Assembly (NCBI GenBank): GCA_015057315.1
Contig: SVER01000033.1
Span: 1-33,736, forward strand
Length of the DNA: 33,736 nucleotides
Source of the DNA: Pseudobutyrivibrio ruminis
GTDB lineage: Bacteria; Bacillota; Clostridia; Lachnospirales; Lachnospiraceae
Reading direction: 5' to 3'
The notes beneath the pieces were generated by a model. The model saw nothing but the letters and a program-made list of their open reading frames with translations, was not told the origin of the DNA and ran no database searches. Made by a program: the position numbers and the translations under genes. Each line of letters begins with the position of its first letter. Within the stretch, counting starts at the first letter, position 1. Shown piece after piece: positions 16,747 to 25,851 of the stretch.

Positions 16747-19107
16747 TTACCCCTTTAGATTGATGCCCTTATTCTTAAGCTTTTCGATTATATCGTCAAC
16801 AACCTTCTGAACCTCTTCGTGTGTAAGTGTACGCTCATCTGCACCAAAGAGTAATCTTACGGTAATTGACTTGCTAGAGCCGTCAGAATATATATCGGCA
16901 ACTCCTACATTTTTCAGGATATCTCCTGCTGTTATTTTTATTGTATCATTTATTTCGGAAAATTTCTCTGCTATAAATGATAAATCCACTTCAATTGAAG
17001 GATATTTTGATGGCTCATGGTAAGAAATAGGCTGTTGCTTAATATCAGCAAGTGTTTCTACATCTATTTCAGCAAATACTATTACTGCCTTTTTATCTAT
17101 CTTCTTAGATACTAAAGGATGGGCCACACCAAGCTTACCAATTACAGTATCATCAATTAATAAACTGAAAAGATTCTTTGGATGCTCATAGGAATGAGTA
17201 GCCTCAAGATTCTTATATGTAAGAGACTTATGTCTAACATCATCGATTGTCTCAGCAATCATATCACGAAGTTCAAAGAAAAGCTGTTCAAGAGACTTTG
17301 TCTTTGAGAATAATGTGATACAAAGCTTCTTCTTTTCATCGCAAAGGCCATCTTCCTTTGTTCCTTCAACAACTCGACCTACTTCGAAAATACCAAAATC
17401 TGTAGCAAAGCCGGTATTGTAGTTTACCTGGCAAAGCTGTGTAGGAATAATGGAACGACGAAGTGTTTCGATGTTAGGGTTTGTAGAGTTAGCAAGCTTA
17501 ACATTCTCCTCCACTTCCATTCCAAGCTTCTTATATTCATCTGCATACTGCCATACATAAGAATGAACCTCATGAAGCTTAAATCTCTTAACAAGAATAT
17601 CCTTGATTCTATCCTCAACATTCTTGTCCTCTGCCATACGAACAGGGTAAAGAGGTGCATTTGTTGTAGAAAGCTCAAAGTTATCATATCCGTAGATACG
17701 TGTAATCTCTTCGATAATATCTGCCTTTAAGCTGATATCCTTAGTAGCACGATAAGATGGAACATCTACATGGAAGTTATCCCCATCCTGAGTGATGCCA
17801 AAGCCAAGAGCTGTAAGTGTATCCACAATATGCTCATTACTAATCTCTATTCCTGTGTACTTATCCACAAAGTTCTTATCAAAATCAAGGGCAATATGTG
17901 GATAATGGAATGCATATTCATCTGTAAGAGCTGATACAACCTTAACTCCTGGGTCGATTTCTGTTAAAAGCTTCATGAAACGAGCTATAGCAACTGTTGT
18001 CATTTCAGGGTCAAGGCTCTTTTCATAACGAGCAGAAGCATCTGTTCTGTGAGCAAGACGTACTGCACTCTTTCTGATCGAAGCTGCATTAAATGTAGCT
18101 GACTCAAGTGTAAGTGTTGTAGTATCATCTACAATTTCCGAATCAAGGCCACCCATAATACCTGCTATGGCAACTGGTGTATTGTCGTTGCAAATCATAA
18201 GTGTATTCTCGTCAATATTACGCTCTACACCATCAAGTGTTGTGAATGTAAATGGCTTATCAAATCTCTTGATACGAATCTTTCCTACCTTACGAGAATC
18301 AAAGGCATGCATTGGCTGACCCATTTCAAGCATAATGTAGTTTGTAAGGTCTGCAAGAAGGTTGATTCCTCTCATGCCACAATAGAAAAGACGAATTCTC
18401 ATATTCATAGGTGCAACATTCTTTTCAATGTTTTCTACCTTGAGGGAAGAATATCTCTGGCAAAGCTCGTCTTCTATTTTTAAATCAATCTTTTCAAGAT
18501 TGTCGTACTTACTTAAATCAAGTGTTGGAAGCTCCTTTAAAGGACGCTTTGCAATAGTAGCAAACTCTCTAGCGATACCATAGTGACCCCAAAGGTCAGG
18601 ACGGTTAGTAAGAGACTTGTTATCTACCTCGAAGATAATGTCATCGATTTCGTATAAGTCCTTAATATCTGTACCATTTGCTACATCCTCTAAAATGTCC
18701 ATGATACCATCGTTGTTATCAGAAATACCGATTTCCTTTTCTGAACAACACATACCAAATGAATCATATCCTGCAAGTGGACGAGGTGCGATTGTAATAT
18801 CACCAAGCTGAGCCCCAACCTTAGCAAATGCAGTCTTCATTCCAACACGAACGTTAGGTGCGCCGCACACAACATCTGTAAGCTTGCCATCACCTGCATC
18901 CACCTTAAGAAGGTGAAGCTTCTTAGATTCTGGGTGCTCTTCTACTGATTTAATCTCAGCAACTACTACACCAGATAAATCCTCGCCTTTATGGAAAATA
19001 TCATTTTCTACCTCTGCTGTTGCAAGAGAGAACTTACTGATAAGCTCCATCTTGTCTAAACCTTCAAGGTCAACAAAATCAGAGATCCAATTCATTGAAA
19101 TAAACAT
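16747..19107 (-). CDS. pheT: Phenylalanine-tRNA ligase beta subunit
   Basis: Together with PheS it forms the (alpha-beta)2 enzyme that charges tRNA-Phe. The 786-aa protein has the family order. A tRNA-binding EMAP/OB-like domain (about 40-150) is followed by the B3/B4 editing domain (about 205-370) and the B5 domain (about 395-470). A catalytic-like core comes next, and the anticodon-binding FDX-ACB domain (about 690-786) starts at YHEPSKYPS. Length is normal. It starts 15 nt after pheS with a GGGAGG site 9 nt before the ATG. Confidence 0.97.
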   Translation of the reverse strand: MFISMNWISDFVDLEGLDKMELISKFSLATAEVENDIFHKGEDLSGVVVAEIKSVEEHPESKKLHLLKVDAGDGKLTDVVCGAPNVRVGMKTAFAKVGAQLGDITIAPRPLAGYDSFGMCCSEKEIGISDNNDGIMDILEDVANGTDIKDLYEIDDIIFEVDNKSLTNRPDLWGHYGIAREFATIAKRPLKELPTLDLSKYDNLEKIDLKIEDELCQRYSSLKVENIEKNVAPMNMRIRLFYCGMRGINLLADLTNYIMLEMGQPMHAFDSRKVGKIRIKRFDKPFTFTTLDGVERNIDENTLMICNDNTPVAIAGIMGGLDSEIVDDTTTLTLESATFNAASIRKSAVRLAHRTDASARYEKSLDPEMTTVAIARFMKLLTEIDPGVKVVSALTDEYAFHYPHIALDFDKNFVDKYTGIEISNEHIVDTLTALGFGITQDGDNFHVDVPSYRATKDISLKADIIEEITRIYGYDNFELSTTNAPLYPVRMAEDKNVEDRIKDILVKRFKLHEVHSYVWQYADEYKKLGMEVEENVKLANSTNPNIETLRRSIIPTQLCQVNYNTGFATDFGIFEVGRVVEGTKEDGLCDEKKKLCITLFSKTKSLEQLFFELRDMIAETIDDVRHKSLTYKNLEATHSYEHPKNLFSLLIDDTVIGKLGVAHPLVSKKIDKKAVIVFAEIDVETLADIKQQPISYHEPSKYPSIEVDLSFIAEKFSEINDTIKITAGDILKNVGVADIYSDGSSKSITVRLLFGADERTLTHEEVQKVVDDIIEKLKNKGINLKG

Positions 19108-19122
19108 GTCCTTTGTCCTCCC

Positions 19123-20178
19123 TTACTGCTCATCATCAGTGAACTGAGCAAGGCTTGAAAGGTTACCACTGTTCAGATCACGAATGTCTTTTATTCCGTA
19201 TTTCATCATTGCAAGTCTTGTAAGACCAAGGCCAAAAGCAAAACCTGTATACTTATCAGGGTCAATTCCACCTTCCTCAAGTACCTTAGGATGAACCATA
19301 CCGCATGGGCAAAGCTCAAGCCAACCTGAGTGCTTGCATGATGGGCAGCCCTTGCCACCACAGTTTAGGCAGTTAATATCAAGCTCGAAGCCTGGCTCCA
19401 CAAATGGGAAAAAGCCTGGACGAAGTCTTACTTTAATATCACGTCTGAATACCTCTGAAAGCATTGTCTTCATGAAGTAAATAAGGTTTGAAATAGAAAT
19501 ATCTTTGCCTACCATTACGCCTTCCATCTGGAAGAATGTGTTCTCATGACAAGCATCTGTAGCCTCATTTCTAAAGCAACGGCCTGGGAAGATAGCCTTG
19601 ATTGGAGTGCCATCTTCTATAAGCTGCTTACGGTATTTCTTATAGATAGCGTTCTGTGCAGCTGTAGTCTGAGACTTAAGAAGCTGTCCATTTTCAAGAT
19701 AATATGTATCCTGCATATCACGTGCTGGGTGATACTTAGGAATATTAACTGATTCGAAGCACTCGTAATCAGTAACTACTTCACTGTAATCCTCAACTGT
19801 AAAGCCCATAGACTTAAAGATTGTCTCGCACTGGCGCTGTACAAGTGTAATAGGATGATAGCTTCCCTGTTCTAAACGCTCTGGAAGAGAGATATCAAAT
19901 TCAGGAACCTTATCAATCTCCTTCTGAAGCTCAAGGGCTGCTATTTCTTCCTTCTTTGCAGCAATCTTTTCAGCAACTGTGTTCTTAAGTACGTTAATCC
20001 TCTGGCCAAACTCCTTCTTTTCCTCTGCAGAAAGCTTGCCCATTTCCTTCATTGCAGCTGTAACACTACCTTTTTTACCCAAGTAAGAAACACGGATATT
20101 TTCAAGCTCTTCAGAGTTCTTGATATTCTGAAGCTCCGCTTCAAACTTGGTGCTCAATTCAGATATTATATCTATCAT
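19123..20178 (-). CDS. pheS: Phenylalanine-tRNA ligase alpha subunit
   Basis: The catalytic class II aminoacyl-tRNA synthetase subunit. The 351-aa protein has an N-terminal coiled coil that binds tRNA (about 1-90). Motif 2 is FRNEATDACHENTFFQMEG, and motif 3 is near the C terminus (GFAFGLGLTRLAMMKYGI). A Cys-rich zinc-like insert (CLNCGGKGCPSCKHSGWLELCPCG) lies between them, as in many Firmicute PheS proteins. The ATG is preceded by GGGAGG. A promoter lies in the 67-nt gap after queA. No T-box leader fits in that gap, although Firmicute synthetase genes often have one. Confidence 0.97.
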   Translation of the reverse strand: MIDIISELSTKFEAELQNIKNSEELENIRVSYLGKKGSVTAAMKEMGKLSAEEKKEFGQRINVLKNTVAEKIAAKKEEIAALELQKEIDKVPEFDISLPERLEQGSYHPITLVQRQCETIFKSMGFTVEDYSEVVTDYECFESVNIPKYHPARDMQDTYYLENGQLLKSQTTAAQNAIYKKYRKQLIEDGTPIKAIFPGRCFRNEATDACHENTFFQMEGVMVGKDISISNLIYFMKTMLSEVFRRDIKVRLRPGFFPFVEPGFELDINCLNCGGKGCPSCKHSGWLELCPCGMVHPKVLEEGGIDPDKYTGFAFGLGLTRLAMMKYGIKDIRDLNSGNLSSLAQFTDDEQ

Positions 20179-20215
20179 GGCTTCCTCCCATAAATTAAAA
20201 TCTCATTAGGTTAAA

Positions 20216-20244
20216 ATTTTAACAGTAAAACTGGCTTAATTCAA
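20216..20244 (-). promoter_or_regulatory. pheS promoter
   Basis: On the minus strand TTGAAT (20239-20244) and TAAAAT (20216-20221) are 17 nt apart, giving a leader of about 30 nt. The -10 is part of a perfect 14-nt palindrome, GTTAAAATTTTAAC. Read-through from queA is also possible, as no terminator is seen. Confidence 0.6.
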
Positions 20245-20245
20245 G

Positions 20246-21277
20246 TTATAAATCGGTTATTAGCATGGCATCACCAAATGAGAAAAACCTGTATTTTTCC
20301 CTAACAGCCTCCTCGTATGCTGCTAGCACATGCTCTCTTCCAGCAAGAGCTGAAACAAGCATAATAAGTGTAGACTGAGGCAGATGGAAATTAGTAATCA
20401 GCCCATCTATCACCTTAAATTCGTAACCTGGATATATAAAAATCTGAGTCCATCCACTCTTAGGTGTAAGAGGCTTGCCTGGCTCTGCTGCAGACTCTAG
20501 TGTACGAGTACTTGTGGTACCTACTGAAATAACTCTACCACCATTTGCCTTGGTTTCGTTGATGATATCACAGGCTTCCTGGTTAAGTATGAAGTACTCT
20601 GAATGCATGTGATGATCTAAGACCTCTTCTTCCTTAACCGGTCTAAAGGTTCCAAGACCTACATGAAGAGTAACCTCTGCTATCTTAACTCCCATAGCCT
20701 TAATCTCTTCAAGAAGCTCTGGTGTAAAATGAAGACCGGCAGTAGGAGCTGCGGCTGAACCGTCATATTTAGCATAAACTGTCTGGTATCTATCTCTATC
20801 CTTAAGCTTATGTGTGATGTAAGGTGGAAGTGGCATCTCTCCAAGCTTATCAAGTATTTCTTCGAAAATACCATCATAGCTAAACTCGATAATTCTGTTA
20901 CCTTCATCTACGATATCTATGATTTTACCTGTAAGAATGCCATCGCCAAAGGATATTTCCATTCCAGGGCGAGCCTTCTTACCTGGCTTAACAAGACATT
21001 CCCACTGATTATCACTGATTCTTTTGAGAAGAAGTATCTCTACCTTGCCGCCAGTACCAACTCTGGCTCCGTATAATCTGGCAGGAATAACCTTTGTATT
21101 ATTAATAACAAGGCAATCCCCAGCCTTAAGATATTCCTTAATGTCATAGAAATGCTTATGAATTGTCTCACCTGTTTTCTTATCCAAAACCATAAGTCTT
21201 GAATTACTTCTTTTTTCCAGAGGATCCTGAGCGATGAGTTCTTCAGGAAGCTCGTAATCAAAATCTTTTACTAACAT
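20246..21277 (-). CDS. queA: S-adenosylmethionine:tRNA ribosyltransferase-isomerase QueA
   Basis: QueA transfers and isomerises the ribosyl group of S-adenosylmethionine onto preQ1 in tRNA, forming epoxyqueuosine. The 343-aa protein starts with the hallmark [13 protein letters not shown] and contains SRLMVLD, the long RPGxxxxFGDG region ([13 protein letters not shown]), [11 protein letters not shown], and the C-terminal [19 protein letters not shown]. Length is normal. No tgt gene is adjacent, so the partner enzyme must lie elsewhere. It precedes pheS by 67 nt on the same strand. Confidence 0.97.
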   Translation of the reverse strand: MLVKDFDYELPEELIAQDPLEKRSNSRLMVLDKKTGETIHKHFYDIKEYLKAGDCLVINNTKVIPARLYGARVGTGGKVEILLLKRISDNQWECLVKPGKKARPGMEISFGDGILTGKIIDIVDEGNRIIEFSYDGIFEEILDKLGEMPLPPYITHKLKDRDRYQTVYAKYDGSAAAPTAGLHFTPELLEEIKAMGVKIAEVTLHVGLGTFRPVKEEEVLDHHMHSEYFILNQEACDIINETKANGGRVISVGTTSTRTLESAAEPGKPLTPKSGWTQIFIYPGYEFKVIDGLITNFHLPQSTLIMLVSALAGREHVLAAYEEAVREKYRFFSFGDAMLITDL

Positions 21278-21341
21278 ATAACTTCTTTCTAAAATAAAAA
21301 ACTAATTCTTTCGCTAATAGCGCCTAGCCTAGTGTAGCACA

Positions 21342-22217
21342 CTAATTATTATCAGTCCACTTTATATGATGTTTCTCTTTCATTCTGTTAATGAAATTGC
21401 GCCATGCAAGGCCAAATGCCTCTTTGAAAAACACATTAGCCTCTGCTGCCATAAGCATAAAATACATGCAAAAATACAGCCAGAACATAAACATCATCAT
21501 GGTTGCAAACGCCCCATACATTGAGTATGTATTAAGGACCTTAACCCAGATTGCAAAAATCAAACTGAAGATATACCAGCTGGCTGCACATAAAAAACCG
21601 CCAGGTAGCTGACTAAAAAATGTAAGATGCTTGTTAGGCAATACTGTAAACAAAAACGTAAATACGATAACCAAGAATATGAATACAAAAATGCCTCTGA
21701 AAAGTGGCCTGATACCAACTACGTAAGCCAAAAAGCCATAGTAGTTCTTAGCGTAATACTGAAGCTTTTGTGTGAATACAAGCATTAGCATAATCACAAC
21801 AATTACTGATAACAATACAAGGGTATAAAAGATAGCCTTAAATCGCCTTGCAAACCAGTTTCTGGTCTCTTCAATTTTGTTAACCTGATTAAGGCCAACC
21901 ATTAAATTCTGAAAAGCCTTACCAGATGCCCATATAGCCATGACTATTGATATTGAAATCATTCCAACTGATGCTTGTGTAACAAGGCCAACAACCTTTG
22001 CAATATATGGTGAAAATGTATCAGGAAGAACATCATATACAAGCTCATTCATATATTCATTAATAGAAGGCACATAGCCTGCCACCCACACAAGAAGCAT
22101 CATAACAGGAATAGCTGACATAATCATAAAGTAAGCTGTCTGGGCTGCGTAAGCTCCTATGTTATCTCTACCACACTTATCTAAATATGTTTTTCCATAG
22201 CCTAAAAATGTCCACAT
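21342..22217 (-). CDS. YihY/BrkB family inner membrane protein
   Basis: A polytopic protein of 291 aa with about six hydrophobic helices. It shows the family hallmarks: AAQTAYFMIMSAIPVMMLL near the N terminus, ASGKAFQNLMVGLNQV in the middle, and a late region with YGAFATMMMFMFWLYFCMY and AANVFF. The family was once called RNase BN in error. Its function is unsettled, and transport has been proposed. The ATG at 22215-22217 follows AGGAG at 7 nt. A TTG five codons upstream lies inside that site and is rejected. It starts 33 nt after the terminator of the upstream RNA gene. Confidence 0.93.
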   Translation of the reverse strand: MWTFLGYGKTYLDKCGRDNIGAYAAQTAYFMIMSAIPVMMLLVWVAGYVPSINEYMNELVYDVLPDTFSPYIAKVVGLVTQASVGMISISIVMAIWASGKAFQNLMVGLNQVNKIEETRNWFARRFKAIFYTLVLLSVIVVIMLMLVFTQKLQYYAKNYYGFLAYVVGIRPLFRGIFVFIFLVIVFTFLFTVLPNKHLTFFSQLPGGFLCAASWYIFSLIFAIWVKVLNTYSMYGAFATMMMFMFWLYFCMYFMLMAAEANVFFKEAFGLAWRNFINRMKEKHHIKWTDNN

Positions 22218-22239
22218 AACGTTTCTCCTCAATGCCTAA

Positions 22240-22268
22240 ATTTTAGCAAAGAAAAAGCGGCTATGCAA
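22240..22268 (-). promoter_or_regulatory. Candidate yihY-family gene promoter overlapping the ncRNA terminator
   Basis: On the minus strand TTGCAT (22263-22268) and TAAAAT (22240-22245) are separated by 17 nt. The -35 lies in the loop and 3' arm of the terminator hairpin, and the T tract forms part of the spacer. A transcript would start only about 17 nt before the start codon. Confidence 0.5.
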
Positions 22269-22496
22269 CGCATAACCGCAATAATTACTTAATATCTAAC
22301 CCAGAGTGCCGGGCCTATCAATTGACTCCTAGCTCTAGCTAGGTGGATCGCCGCAACTAATCTTTTGCCTTCCCCTGCGTGATGGAGGCCTGACAGCCAA
22401 CTAGAAATATAAGCATTCCATTTAAAGTAAATGTAGGTTCAAAAAGGATAAGTTAAATCGTACATCCCAGGTTAGAATGAGTTCGGTATTTACTAC
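22251..22496 (-). ncRNA. Structured noncoding RNA of about 245 nt, family not assigned
   Basis: A stand-alone transcription unit without a credible reading frame. It has a TATAAT box at 22502-22507 and an intrinsic terminator at 22252-22279. Pairing seen on the minus strand includes a 5' hairpin, GGTA/TACC. An 11-bp closing stem (22466-22476 with 22295-22305) contains four G-U pairs, and a hairpin lies at 22419-22433. A second closing stem (22392-22398 with 22312-22319, one bulge) encloses two arms. One arm closes GCCT (22386-22389) with AGGC (22367-22370). The other closes AGTTG (22354-22358) with CAATT (22320-22324) and is capped by CCTAGC-TAGA-GCTAGG (22328-22343). This three-way junction argues against the rod of 6S RNA. 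The raiA-motif family of Firmicutes is a possible match in size and context, but I cannot confirm it. Confidence 0.75.
22252..22279 (-). terminator. Intrinsic terminator of the noncoding RNA
   Basis: A 10-bp stem with one G-T wobble (22257-22266 with 22270-22279) and a 3-nt loop is followed on the minus strand by TTTTT (22252-22256). It defines the 3' end of the RNA gene near 22250. Confidence 0.9.
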
Positions 22497-22501
22497 CTGC
22501 A

Positions 22502-22507
22502 ATTATA
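22502..22507 (-). promoter_or_regulatory. -10 box of the noncoding RNA promoter
   Basis: A perfect TATAAT on the minus strand. The -35 is weak: ATTTTG lies 17 nt upstream, or TTGTCA at only 14 nt. Transcription should start near 22495-22497. The pckA terminator ends about 46 bp upstream, so the unit is insulated. Confidence 0.6.
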
Positions 22508-22548
22508 GTACTACATAATTGTGACAAAATAAAGAACCAATTTTTACC

Positions 22549-22585
22549 AAAAAAGAACCAGAGTGTTTTTATCACTCTGGTTCTT
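22549..22585 (-). terminator. Intrinsic terminator of pckA
   Basis: A perfect 13-bp stem (22553-22565 with 22573-22585) with a 7-nt loop is followed on the minus strand by a run of T (22549-22554). It starts 23 nt past the pckA stop codon. Confidence 0.92.
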
Positions 22586-22608
22586 GTATCAGTTAATTAG
22601 ATTACAAA

Positions 22609-24222
22609 TTATAACTGTGGACCTGCTGAAACAAGTGCCTTACCAGCTTCGTTTGTAGTGTACTTAACAAAGTTCTTGTTGAATCTAGCAGCAAGATCCT
22701 TAGCCTTCTCTTCCCACTCAGAAGCGTTAGCGTATGTATCTCTAGGATCAAGAATCTTAGGATCAACACCTGGAAGCTCTGTAGGAACTTCGAAGTTGAA
22801 CATTGGGATTGTCTTTGTAGGAGCCTTCTTGATGTCACCTGAAAGGATTGCATCGATGATACCTCTTGTATCCTTAATTGTGATTCTCTTTCCTGTTCCG
22901 TTCCATCCTGTGTTAACAAGGTAAGCCTTTGCTCCAGACTTCTCCATCTTCTTAACAAGCTCCTCAGCGTACTTTGTAGGATGAAGCTCAAGGAATGCCT
23001 GTCCGAAGCAAGCAGAGAATGTAGGTGTAGGCTCTGTGATACCTCTTTCTGTACCAGCAAGCTTAGCTGTGAAACCAGAAAGGAAGTAGTACTTTGTCTG
23101 CTCTGGTGTAAGGATAGATACTGGAGGAAGTACTCCAAATGCATCAGCTGAAAGGAAGATTACGTTTTCAGCGTCAGGACCAGCAGAAACCTTATTTACC
23201 TCAGCTGCAATATTGTTGATGTGCTCGATTGGATAAGATACACGAGTGTTCTCTGTAACGCTCTTGTCATCAAAATCAATCTTGCCATCATCAGCTACTG
23301 TTACGTTCTCAAGAAGAGCGTCTCTCTTGATTGCGTTGTAGATATCTGGCTCAGATTCCTTATCAAGACCGATAACCTTTGCGTAGCAACCACCTTCAAA
23401 GTTGAATACGCCGTTATCATCCCAGCCGTGCTCATCATCACCGATAAGACGACGCTTAGGATCTGTAGAAAGTGTAGTCTTACCTGTTCCAGAAAGACCA
23501 AAGAAGATTGCTGTGTGCTTTCCATCCATATCGCAGTTAGCTGAGCAGTGCATTGAAGCCATACCCTTAAGTGGAAGGAAGTAGTTCATCATAGAGAACA
23601 TTCCCTTCTTCATCTCTCCACCGTACCATGTATTGATGATAACCTGCTCACGAGATGTAATATTGAAAGCTACACATGTCTCAGAGTTAAGACCGAGCTC
23701 CTTGTAGTTTTCAACCTTTGCCTTAGATGCATTGTAAACTACGAAATCTGGCTCGAAGTTTGCAAGCTCTTCTGCTGTAGGCTTAATAAACATATTTGAT
23801 ACAAAGTGAGCCTGCCAAGCAACCTCAACGATAAAACGAACTGCCATACGGCTGTCCTTGTTAGCTCCACAGAAAGCATCTACTACATAAAGATCTTTGT
23901 TTGAAAGCTCTTTCTTAGCGATTTCCTTAACTGCTGCCCATGTCTCTTCGCTCATTCTGTGGTTATCGTTTGGATACTCTTCAGATGTCCACCATACAGT
24001 GTTCTCAGAGTTCTTATCTACAACGATAAACTTATCCTTAGGTGAACGACCTGTATAGATACCTGTCATAACATTAACAGCACCAAGCTCTGTCTCTTTA
24101 CCTTTCTCATAACCCTCTAAAGAAGGATCTACCTCTGCCTTGTAGAGATCCTCGTAAGAAGGATTATGTACAATACTAGTTGTTCCTGTGATGCCATACT
24201 TAGTTAAATCAACATTAGCCAT
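22609..24222 (-). CDS. pckA: Phosphoenolpyruvate carboxykinase (ATP)
   Basis: Interconverts oxaloacetate plus ATP with phosphoenolpyruvate, CO2 and ADP. In fermentative gut anaerobes it can run toward oxaloacetate. The 537-aa protein has [10 protein letters not shown] near the N terminus and the kinase-1a P-loop GLSGTGKTT at 242-250. The metal-binding stretch [10 protein letters not shown] (259-268) follows, and [18 protein letters not shown] lies further on. These assign it to the ATP-dependent class. The ATG follows a GTGAGG ribosome site. The gene has a consensus-like promoter, a leader hairpin and a terminator, so it is monocistronic, divergent from citrate synthase. Codon use looks biased (frequent AAG, CTT and GTT), as in highly expressed genes. 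Confidence 0.98.
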   Translation of the reverse strand: MANVDLTKYGITGTTSIVHNPSYEDLYKAEVDPSLEGYEKGKETELGAVNVMTGIYTGRSPKDKFIVVDKNSENTVWWTSEEYPNDNHRMSEETWAAVKEIAKKELSNKDLYVVDAFCGANKDSRMAVRFIVEVAWQAHFVSNMFIKPTAEELANFEPDFVVYNASKAKVENYKELGLNSETCVAFNITSREQVIINTWYGGEMKKGMFSMMNYFLPLKGMASMHCSANCDMDGKHTAIFFGLSGTGKTTLSTDPKRRLIGDDEHGWDDNGVFNFEGGCYAKVIGLDKESEPDIYNAIKRDALLENVTVADDGKIDFDDKSVTENTRVSYPIEHINNIAAEVNKVSAGPDAENVIFLSADAFGVLPPVSILTPEQTKYYFLSGFTAKLAGTERGITEPTPTFSACFGQAFLELHPTKYAEELVKKMEKSGAKAYLVNTGWNGTGKRITIKDTRGIIDAILSGDIKKAPTKTIPMFNFEVPTELPGVDPKILDPRDTYANASEWEEKAKDLAARFNKNFVKYTTNEAGKALVSAGPQL

Positions 24223-24254
24223 CTTGTCTTACCTCACTTTTCTATTTTTATTTA

Positions 24255-24292
24255 TTAGTTCACCCCAGAAGTAATCTGGGAGCAAAAACTAA
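24255..24292 (-). promoter_or_regulatory. Stem-loop in the pckA leader
   Basis: TTAGTT pairs with AACTAA (24255-24260 with 24287-24292), and inside it CCCAGA pairs with TCTGGG (24264-24269 with 24275-24280). It lies between the pckA promoter and the ribosome site, about 35 nt before the start codon. There is no T tract after it, so it is probably a stabilising 5' structure rather than a terminator. Confidence 0.45.
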
Positions 24293-24307
24293 TTTTCACT
24301 AGTTACC

Positions 24308-24336
24308 ATTTTAATTTTTCGTTAAATTAAAGTCAA
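24308..24336 (-). promoter_or_regulatory. pckA promoter
   Basis: On the minus strand TTGACT (24331-24336) and TAAAAT (24308-24313) are separated by 17 nt, giving a leader of about 80 nt. It is about 55 bp from the divergent citrate synthase promoter, close enough for shared control. Confidence 0.75.
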
Positions 24337-24388
24337 TGTTTTCTATAAAAAATTGTTTTCAGATTTGTACAATTTTCAGTAATAAAAC

Positions 24389-24417
24389 TTGTGCAATTAC
24401 ACCGTTTATGGTAACAT
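24389..24417 (+). promoter_or_regulatory. Citrate synthase promoter
   Basis: On the plus strand TTGTGC (24389-24394) and TAACAT (24412-24417) are 17 nt apart, about 35 nt before the start codon. The boxes are weaker than those of pckA, which suggests activation or modest expression. ATTGTACAATTT-like repeats lie just upstream (about 24363-24375). Confidence 0.5.
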
Positions 24418-24452
24418 AGCTTAAATCACTTTAGCACGTTAAAGGAGGAATA

Positions 24453-25832
24453 ATGATAATGGCAATCGAAAACTTCAGTGAGATTACTCCTGAGCTAGAA
24501 CAGCTTGCAGAGCTTTCTAAGAAATCCTCATATATAGACCCGGAATTATATACAACCTACGATGTAAAACGTGGCTTGCGTGACTTAAATGGTAGAGGTG
24601 TTCTTGTTGGTATAACAGAAATATCAGAAGTAAATTCCAAAAAGTTTGTAGACGGAAAAGAAGTTCCTTGCGATGGTCAGTTATTCTATAGAGGCTACAA
24701 TGTACAGGAAATAGTAAAAACACTTCCTCAGGAGCAGCATTTTGGCTTTGAGGAATGCACATATTTGCTACTTTTTGGTTCGCTTCCTACTATAGAACAG
24801 CTTGAAGATTTTAAGAAGCTTCTGTCTGACTACCGCTCTCTTCCACAGAATTTCGTAAGAGATATTATTATGAAGAAACCTTCAAAGGATATGATGAATT
24901 CCCTGGCTCGTTCAGTACTTTCAATGTATTCCTATGATGAATGTGCCGATGATACATCTGAGCCTAATGTTCTTCGTCAGTGTTTACAGCTTATAGCTAA
25001 CTTTCCTTTGCTTTCTGTTTATGGATATGCAGCCTATGATTACTATTATAATGATGCATCATTTATCATACATCAGCCAAGGCCTGATTATTCAACAGCA
25101 GAAAACATTCTTCACTGTCTAAGACCAGATAGTAAGTTCACTCCACTTGAAGCTAAGCTTCTTGATGTAGCCCTTATTCTCCACATGGAGCACGGTGGCG
25201 GTAACAATTCAACATTCACCACTCACCTGGTATCTTCTTCTGGAACTGATACATATTCTGCTATTGCTGCTGCTCTTGGTTCTCTGAAAGGACCTAAGCA
25301 CGGTGGTGCCAACATCAAAGTCGTAAAGATGTTTGAGGATATGAAAGCCCATCTTAAGAACTGGGAGGATGAAGAAGAGGTAGGTAATTATCTTAGAGCC
25401 TTGTTACACGGTGAAGCATTTGATAATGCAGGACTTATTTATGGTATGGGACACGCTGTTTATTCTGTATCAGATCCTCGTGCCATTACCTTCCACTCCT
25501 TTGTAGAAAAGCTTGCTGTTGAAAAGGGCATGGAAAAGGAATACAACCTCTATGAATTGGTAGCAAAGCTTGCACCAAAGATTATCGCTGAGGAGCGCAA
25601 GATTTATAAGGGTGTTTCACCTAATGTGGATTTCTATTCAGGATTTGTTTATCAGATGCTTGGAATTCCAGGAGAGTTATTTACTCCAATATTTGCCATC
25701 GCCCGTATTGCAGGATGGAGTGCACACCGCATGGAAGAGGTTTGCCACAAGGGCAAGATTATGAGACCTGCTTACATGACTGTTTGCCCACATAAAAAAT
25801 ATATTCCAATTGAAGATCGTGTTGTAGATTAA
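24453..25832 (+). CDS. gltA: Citrate synthase (citrate/2-methylcitrate synthase family)
   Basis: Condenses oxaloacetate and acetyl-CoA to citrate. In an anaerobe this probably feeds 2-oxoglutarate and glutamate rather than a full cycle. The 459-aa protein has the family signatures: MEHGGGNNSTF (from 245), GPKHGGAN (280-287), GMGHAVYSVSDPRA (331-344) with the catalytic His at 334, and NVDFYSG (391-397) with the catalytic Asp at 393. The extended N-terminal part (about 1-70) is usual in the Clostridia version. An AGGAGG lies 4 nt before the first ATG and 10 nt before a second in-frame ATG (24459), so either may be used. It is the only plus-strand gene here, divergent from pckA. gltA and citZ are both used as symbols for this family. 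Confidence 0.93.
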   Translation: MIMAIENFSEITPELEQLAELSKKSSYIDPELYTTYDVKRGLRDLNGRGVLVGITEISEVNSKKFVDGKEVPCDGQLFYRGYNVQEIVKTLPQEQHFGFEECTYLLLFGSLPTIEQLEDFKKLLSDYRSLPQNFVRDIIMKKPSKDMMNSLARSVLSMYSYDECADDTSEPNVLRQCLQLIANFPLLSVYGYAAYDYYYNDASFIIHQPRPDYSTAENILHCLRPDSKFTPLEAKLLDVALILHMEHGGGNNSTFTTHLVSSSGTDTYSAIAAALGSLKGPKHGGANIKVVKMFEDMKAHLKNWEDEEEVGNYLRALLHGEAFDNAGLIYGMGHAVYSVSDPRAITFHSFVEKLAVEKGMEKEYNLYELVAKLAPKIIAEERKIYKGVSPNVDFYSGFVYQMLGIPGELFTPIFAIARIAGWSAHRMEEVCHKGKIMRPAYMTVCPHKKYIPIEDRVVD

Positions 25833-25851
25833 AATAAAGCTTAAAAGAATT

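Noticed and set aside
20179-20245. T-box riboswitch upstream of pheS
   Set aside because: The gap to queA is only 67 nt and lacks the T-box sequence and any terminator/antiterminator pair. A plain promoter explains it.
22251-22496. 6S RNA, tmRNA, SRP RNA or RNase P RNA identity for the structured RNA
   Set aside because: There is no tRNA-like domain or tag frame, no SRP helix 8 motif and no RNase P core. The three-way junction does not fit the 6S rod. 6S is the least firmly excluded.
22602-23144. Minus-strand frame of 180 codons inside pckA
   Set aside because: Its Leu/Ser/Arg-rich composition is that of an out-of-frame reading of a gene with strong codon bias. pckA is certain in the other frame.
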